Below, one piece after another: positions 60,482-64,000 of a stretch of DNA of 64,000 nt; within the stretch, counting starts at the first letter, position 1; every line of letters starts with the position of its first letter. A program made the position numbers and the translations under genes. This DNA comes from DASUPK01 sp963695675 (GTDB taxonomy: Bacteria > Actinomycetota > Thermoleophilia > Solirubrobacterales > 70-9). A model generated the notes under the pieces. It had not been told where the DNA came from, did no database searches, and saw only the letters and a list, made by a program, of their open reading frames with translations. The stretch covers positions 558,001 through 622,000 of the forward strand of contig CAVOGY010000005.1 of NCBI GenBank assembly GCA_963695675.1, given 5' to 3'.

Positions 60482-61366
60482 CTAGACGAATTGCAGGGGT
60501 CTGCGCATTCTCAGCCTGACCGTGATCGACTTGCTGGCCGGGTCCCCGCCGGCGGGGTAGAAGGTGACTGTCGGGCTGACGGTCACCTTGCCCTTCCGTT
60601 CGAGCCTGCGCTTGAAGCTTCCGGCCGAGGCGATCTGGAAGGGGACGGGCCCCGGCACGGCGACGCTCTTCGCAATCTGGCGCTTCAGGCCGTTGCCGGA
60701 GATCGTCACCAGACCGGGATTGGAGACGTAGGCAGTCACGCTGGCTGATCCGCGGCGGCGGTCACGCGTCACGGTCCCGAGCGTGAAGTCGTTGGAGGGG
60801 ACGAGTACGGCGGAGAGATTGAGGCGAACGTCGACCACGGCGCTGAATTCGCCCGCAGCGCCATCTGAGAGGTCCCCGGGGTGGCTGAGGACGGAGTCTC
60901 CGGGCATAACGAAGGTGCAGGAGTTCGGGGCTCCGCTCGCGTTGAAGCCGATCATGTCACCGGACCTGACCGGGATGCTGACCGGGACGGTGTTGAGCCC
61001 AGGGAGGAGCGAGTGGGGCTCGGAGTGAGCGATGACCTGGAAGACGTCGGGGTCGCTGGTCCTGCGAAAGACTTTGAACACGTACGTCGCCCCGGAGTTG
61101 AAGGAGTTCGTCGACCAGGAGGTGATCGTCCCAGCCTGGCGGGCTATGTATAGGTCGCCTCCCGTAACGCTGGGCTGCAGGTAATCGGCATCGACCGTGC
61201 AGCGGGGCGACGGCGCCGCCGTGGGAAGCTGGCCGATCGTCACGGAGGCATGCGCGGGCGCCGCCGCGGCCACGCCGAGGGCGAGCACGGCTACGGCGGC
61301 GGTCAGCCACCAGGCACGGGTTTGGTTGGCTCTGTTCACGCGCCAGCGCTCCAAACAGCCCTCCAT
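60482..61366 (-). CDS. Secreted protein of unknown function
   Basis: This 294-residue protein has a signal peptide (WWLTAAVAVLALGVAAAAPAHA, cleaved after about residue 40). A beta-rich exported region follows: GDLYIARQAGTITSWSTNSF, YVFKVFRRTSDPDVF, VPVRSGDMIGF. The C-terminal third has Ig-like VTISGNGLKRQIAK and TVSPTVTFYPAGGDP. The family is not recognised. GTG at 61339 is an alternative start. TAACCT (minus, 61397-61402) is a possible -10. The 184 bp upstream hold nothing else I can support. Confidence 0.7.
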   Translation of the reverse strand: MEGCLERWRVNRANQTRAWWLTAAVAVLALGVAAAAPAHASVTIGQLPTAAPSPRCTVDADYLQPSVTGGDLYIARQAGTITSWSTNSFNSGATYVFKVFRRTSDPDVFQVIAHSEPHSLLPGLNTVPVSIPVRSGDMIGFNASGAPNSCTFVMPGDSVLSHPGDLSDGAAGEFSAVVDVRLNLSAVLVPSNDFTLGTVTRDRRRGSASVTAYVSNPGLVTISGNGLKRQIAKSVAVPGPVPFQIASAGSFKRRLERKGKVTVSPTVTFYPAGGDPASKSITVRLRMRRPLQFV

Positions 61367-61550
61367 GTGATTCCGACCCTCCCCGGTCTGGGGCGCAGGT
61401 TAGCCAACAGGGCGGGGCGAACCCGCGGGTCGATCGGTGCTGATCGCGTGGTGAACGACGCGTCGCAGGCGTCGCCGACCGACCCGCTCCACACCGGCAG
61501 CACCTGACGCCGACGGGTCAGCCGCCTCCGGTACGCTGGATCCCGGTCTC

Positions 61551-61802
61551 ATGGGAGTGATGCGCCGCCTGCGTTTGTCTTTCTGGATCGTCGTGATCGG
61601 GACGATCGTGCTCTACGTCTTCTTCGTCGCTCTCGCGACGATCCCGCCCGGGCAGGTCGCAGCGGTCACTGCGGTGGTCTGCGTCCTGGCCGCGATCTTC
61701 ACCCTGAGGAACGTGCGTGTCGCGGCCGGGCTCGCGAATCGGGGGGGCGATCCCCATCTGCGGCGGTCACTCAACCGGATCCGCGAGCGGCGGGGGTTCT
61801 AG
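61551..61802 (+). CDS. Small membrane protein with two segments
   Basis: This 83-residue protein has two membrane helices (about 12-30 and 35-52) and a basic C-terminus (SLNRIRERRGF). No family is recognised. TACGCT at 61532-61537 lies 13 nt before the ATG; a second ATG at 61560 is possible. Its 3' end overlaps the convergent gene by 32 bp. Confidence 0.65.
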   Translation: MGVMRRLRLSFWIVVIGTIVLYVFFVALATIPPGQVAAVTAVVCVLAAIFTLRNVRVAAGLANRGGDPHLRRSLNRIRERRGF

Positions 61803-62438
61803 CTTCCTCCGGGTTACCGCGCTCGCGGGCGATGATCCCCGCCCTGATCGCGAGCTCATCCCCGCGATGGCCGTTCCCGTAGCCGTTGCCGTTTCCGTTG
61901 CCATTCGACGAGTTCACCGTGGGTGACGACCCGACGCCGAGCAGGCGATCGAGCAGGGCGAACGCCTCATCGGTTCCGCCCCGCGCGATGCACACCCGGG
62001 CCGCGTAGACACCGGCACCCTCCCTCAGCCTGATCGACGGCCAGACGCCGACGGTCCAGGCGATCCGCGCCCGCATTCTCAGGCGCGCGGCAACCCGACG
62101 GAGCGGTCCCTGGTCGAGGTCAGCGCCCGCCCAGCTCAGGCAGATGTCCCGCCGGATCCGGCTGATCCTGCGGTAACCCCCGGTGCCCACGACCACTGCG
62201 GCATACGGCTCGAGGCGCTGGCGGTCCGAATAGCTCGCCCGGTCGTTCCAGCCGCGGAGGAAGGCGGCGAGCACACGGCAGACGCAGCGAGGGCGGTCCG
62301 AGAATCGCTCGCCGCCGATGATGGAGGCGAGCTCGACGATGCAGACGCCGTCGTGCGGGGTGCGATGCGATCCAGGCTCAAGCCGGACACGCGAACCAGG
62401 TGCGGACTCGCGTCTGATGGCCCCAATTCCTCATGCAA
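61771..62438 (-). CDS. Conserved actinobacterial hypothetical, apparent frameshift near 62386
   Basis: From residue HRTPHDGVCIVELASIIGGERF to FLRGWNDRASY the sequence reads like a conserved protein, but that frame has no start codon upstream of GTG 62274. An ATG at 62438 in another frame would supply the N-terminus if one base were missing near 62386. The C-terminal part holds a low-complexity NGNGNGNGYGNG stretch, encoded by tandem hexamers near 61880-61905. No catalytic motif is visible. If unshifted, the gene would begin at 62274. Confidence 0.5.
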
Positions 62439-62483
62439 CTACCCGCACGCAAGAATACCCGCACTCAGCGCTGGCTTCGCCTT

Positions 62484-63197
62484 TCAGCTCACCTGCGAGA
62501 TCGCCGAGGTGACCTCCTCGAGGGACGGCGACTCGATCAGCTGCTTGGTGCCGTTCGGCCCGCCCACGACCACGGCGGGCTGGGCGGGCAGCTGACGCTC
62601 GGCCGAGAGTTTGTCGTCCTCCTCCAACGTCTGCTGGACGTCGTCGTCCTTCTCATCCTGCTGCCACTGCTCGACGTTGAAGTTGAGGATCGCGCGGGCG
62701 ACGTTGTCCAGGAACTCCTGGGTGGCCCCGCGCTTCTTCGCCTCCTCCTGGTTCGCGTAAAAGAGCTGGATGAACTGCCATTCGTAGTCCTGCTTGGCGG
62801 CGGCGACCGCGCCGTAGGAGGCCAGCCCGAAGCCGGATTCGGTCATCGGGAAGTTGTGGAAGATCATCTGGATCTCCCCGTCCCGCACGGGCCCGCGGAT
62901 CAGCGGCACGACGACGTCGCGATACCACTCGGAGCACGGGTCGCATTGCAGATCGCTGAACACCTGGACCGTCACGGGGGAATCGTCCGGGCCGAGGCGG
63001 GCACCGTCCTGCTGGATCCCTCCGAGAAGGCTCTGCGTCTCCTCGGCCCCGGTGATCTTGATCTGACCGGAGTCGCCCGTGCCGACCGAGAGGCTGACGA
63101 TCGCAAAGCCGAGCACGCCCAGGCACGCCGCCAGCACGACCAGCCCGACGAGCCGGGGGCGTCTGCGGGGAGGATCCTCTGCCACGGGGCTCGGCAT
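62484..63197 (-). CDS. DsbA-like thiol oxidoreductase, membrane-anchored
   Basis: This 237-residue protein has an N-terminal membrane anchor (about 15-38). The DsbA-type fold follows: VTVQVFSDLQCDPCSEWYRD with the CDPC redox site (Cys85, Cys88), FHNFPMTESGF, and LPAQPAVVVGGPNG with the cis-Pro segment. It acts outside the membrane on disulfides or as a thioredoxin-like reductase. It faces the Nif3-like gene, with overlapping -10 boxes in 63210-63219. Confidence 0.87.
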   Translation of the reverse strand: MPSPVAEDPPRRRPRLVGLVVLAACLGVLGFAIVSLSVGTGDSGQIKITGAEETQSLLGGIQQDGARLGPDDSPVTVQVFSDLQCDPCSEWYRDVVVPLIRGPVRDGEIQMIFHNFPMTESGFGLASYGAVAAAKQDYEWQFIQLFYANQEEAKKRGATQEFLDNVARAILNFNVEQWQQDEKDDDVQQTLEEDDKLSAERQLPAQPAVVVGGPNGTKQLIESPSLEEVTSAISQVS

Positions 63198-63225
63198 GGT
63201 AGATGCGCATCATTAGGCTGAGCCG

Positions 63226-63987
63226 GTGGCGTCGCTCCAAGAGATCATCGCCTTCTGTGACGAGCTCCTCGACAGCGCCTCCTTCGACGACTACGGGCCG
63301 AACGGCCTCCAGGTTCCCGGTGAGGAGGAGGTGGACAAGGTAGCCACCGGCGTCTCCGCCAATCTCGAGCTGCTCGAGACCGCGATCGAATCAGGCGCCC
63401 AGCTCGTCCTCACCCACCATGGGCTGCTCTGGGGCTCCGAGCCGACGCCGCTATCGACACCGATGGCGGCGCGGCTGCGGGCCCTCCTCTGCGCCGGCGT
63501 CTCGCTGGTCGCCTACCACCTGCCGCTCGACGCCCATCCGCAGATCGGGAACAATGCGCTCCTCCGTGATGCGCTCGGACTGGCGCCGGACGAGCGCCGC
63601 TTCGGCGAGGCGAGGGGATCGGCAGTCGGCCTGATCGGCCGATCCGCCGAGCCGATCGATCTCCCCGAGCTCCGGCGGCGGCTCGCGGAGGCGGTCGGGC
63701 GTGAGCCGCTCGTCTTCGACGCCGGGCCGCAACGGATCTCGAGCGTCGGCATCGTCACTGGCGCCGGGGGCTTCGCGATCCACGAGGCCGGTCCGCTGGG
63801 GCTCGACGCCCTGATCACCGGCGAGCCAACCGAGCCCGTGATGGGAGAGGCACGCGAGTACGGAGTCCACTTTCTCGCCGGGGGCCATTACGCGACCGAG
63901 ACCTTCGGTATCCGGCGCCTCGGAGAGCTCGTCGCGGAACGCTTCGCCCTCGACCAGGAGTTCATCGACGTCCCGAACCCCATTTAG
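63226..63987 (+). CDS. Nif3-like dinuclear metal protein (DUF34)
   Basis: This 253-residue protein has LQEIIAFCDELLDSASFDDYGPNGLQV. LVLTHHGLLWG has the HH metal motif, AYHLPLDAHPQIGNNALL the HxxxD motif, and LAGGHYATETFGIRRLGE the final H-x-x-x-E motif. The family binds a di-metal center in a hexameric toroid; its role, perhaps in nucleotide or folate chemistry, is debated. The start GTG at 63226 follows TAGGCT (63214-63219) by 6 nt. The window ends 13 bases after its stop. Confidence 0.9.
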   Translation: MASLQEIIAFCDELLDSASFDDYGPNGLQVPGEEEVDKVATGVSANLELLETAIESGAQLVLTHHGLLWGSEPTPLSTPMAARLRALLCAGVSLVAYHLPLDAHPQIGNNALLRDALGLAPDERRFGEARGSAVGLIGRSAEPIDLPELRRRLAEAVGREPLVFDAGPQRISSVGIVTGAGGFAIHEAGPLGLDALITGEPTEPVMGEAREYGVHFLAGGHYATETFGIRRLGELVAERFALDQEFIDVPNPI

Positions 63988-64000
63988 GGACGAAGCCGCC

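Overview
The window looks like a chromosomal segment of a high-GC actinobacterium. The gene content (Mce/MlaD operon, FprA-type reductase, coproheme decarboxylase, several acyl-CoA dehydrogenases and a mycobacterial-style PimA-like glycosyltransferase) and the frequent GTG/TTG starts suggest the Thermoleophilia/Solirubrobacterales side of the phylum. That placement is an inference from style; no marker was searched. Nothing indicates a plasmid, prophage, insertion sequence or CRISPR array.

Layout. 1-3258: a methylenetetrahydrofolate reductase-like gene cut by the window edge, preceded by three TGTATAC operators, and a GT4 glycosyltransferase fused to a flippase-like membrane domain. 3417-9016: heme (ChdC), ferredoxin-NADP reductase, a CmoB-like methyltransferase and an Fe-S handling set (BolA, CGFS glutaredoxin, A-type carrier). 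9042-15884: DegV, ArsC, a three-gene membrane/holin-like operon, a hydrolase-TetR-nitrilase operon and two single enzymes. 15279-21357: a tightly coupled minus-strand acyl-CoA operon (enoyl-CoA hydratase, carboxyltransferase, BKACE, CoA-transferase, MerR, methyltransferase) facing an acyl-CoA dehydrogenase across a shared operator region. 22792-35749: more acyl-CoA, SDR and thioesterase genes, a lactonase-like enzyme, PlsC, GlpK, a biotinyl protein and an MMPL transporter. 35881-44057: a divergent sigma factor, a cupin, bioB-bioF-bioD, an MFS exporter with MarR, and bioA. 44058-47624: rubredoxin, Nudix, FMN-binding, VOC and SCP2 genes. 47657-57343: a complete six-gene mce operon with no YrbE permeases beside it and a long structured 5' leader. 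57776-63987: superoxide dismutase, VTT membrane protein, patatin, tRNA-Pro, secreted/membrane proteins, a DsbA-like protein and a Nif3-family protein.

Genes working together. Biotin synthesis (bioBFDA), the biotinyl carrier and the acyl-CoA carboxyltransferase are linked by cofactor. The acyl-CoA operon resembles branched-chain (liu-like) or related catabolic operons in which a MerR regulator sits with dehydrogenase, hydratase and carboxylase. The mce operon with SCP2 points to lipid or sterol uptake.

Main unusual points. (1) A dispersed palindromic repeat with a variable stem and a conserved CCCTCGCATCA tail lies between genes and also inside three coding sequences in frame. (2) Many genes have a TANNNT -10 box only 6-9 nt before the start codon, so they are probably leaderless, including divergent pairs with overlapping -10 boxes. 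(3) The mce leader contains mutually exclusive hairpins. (4) The sigma factor has an atypical region 4.2. (5) Three genes carry apparent single-base frameshifts, which may be assembly errors.
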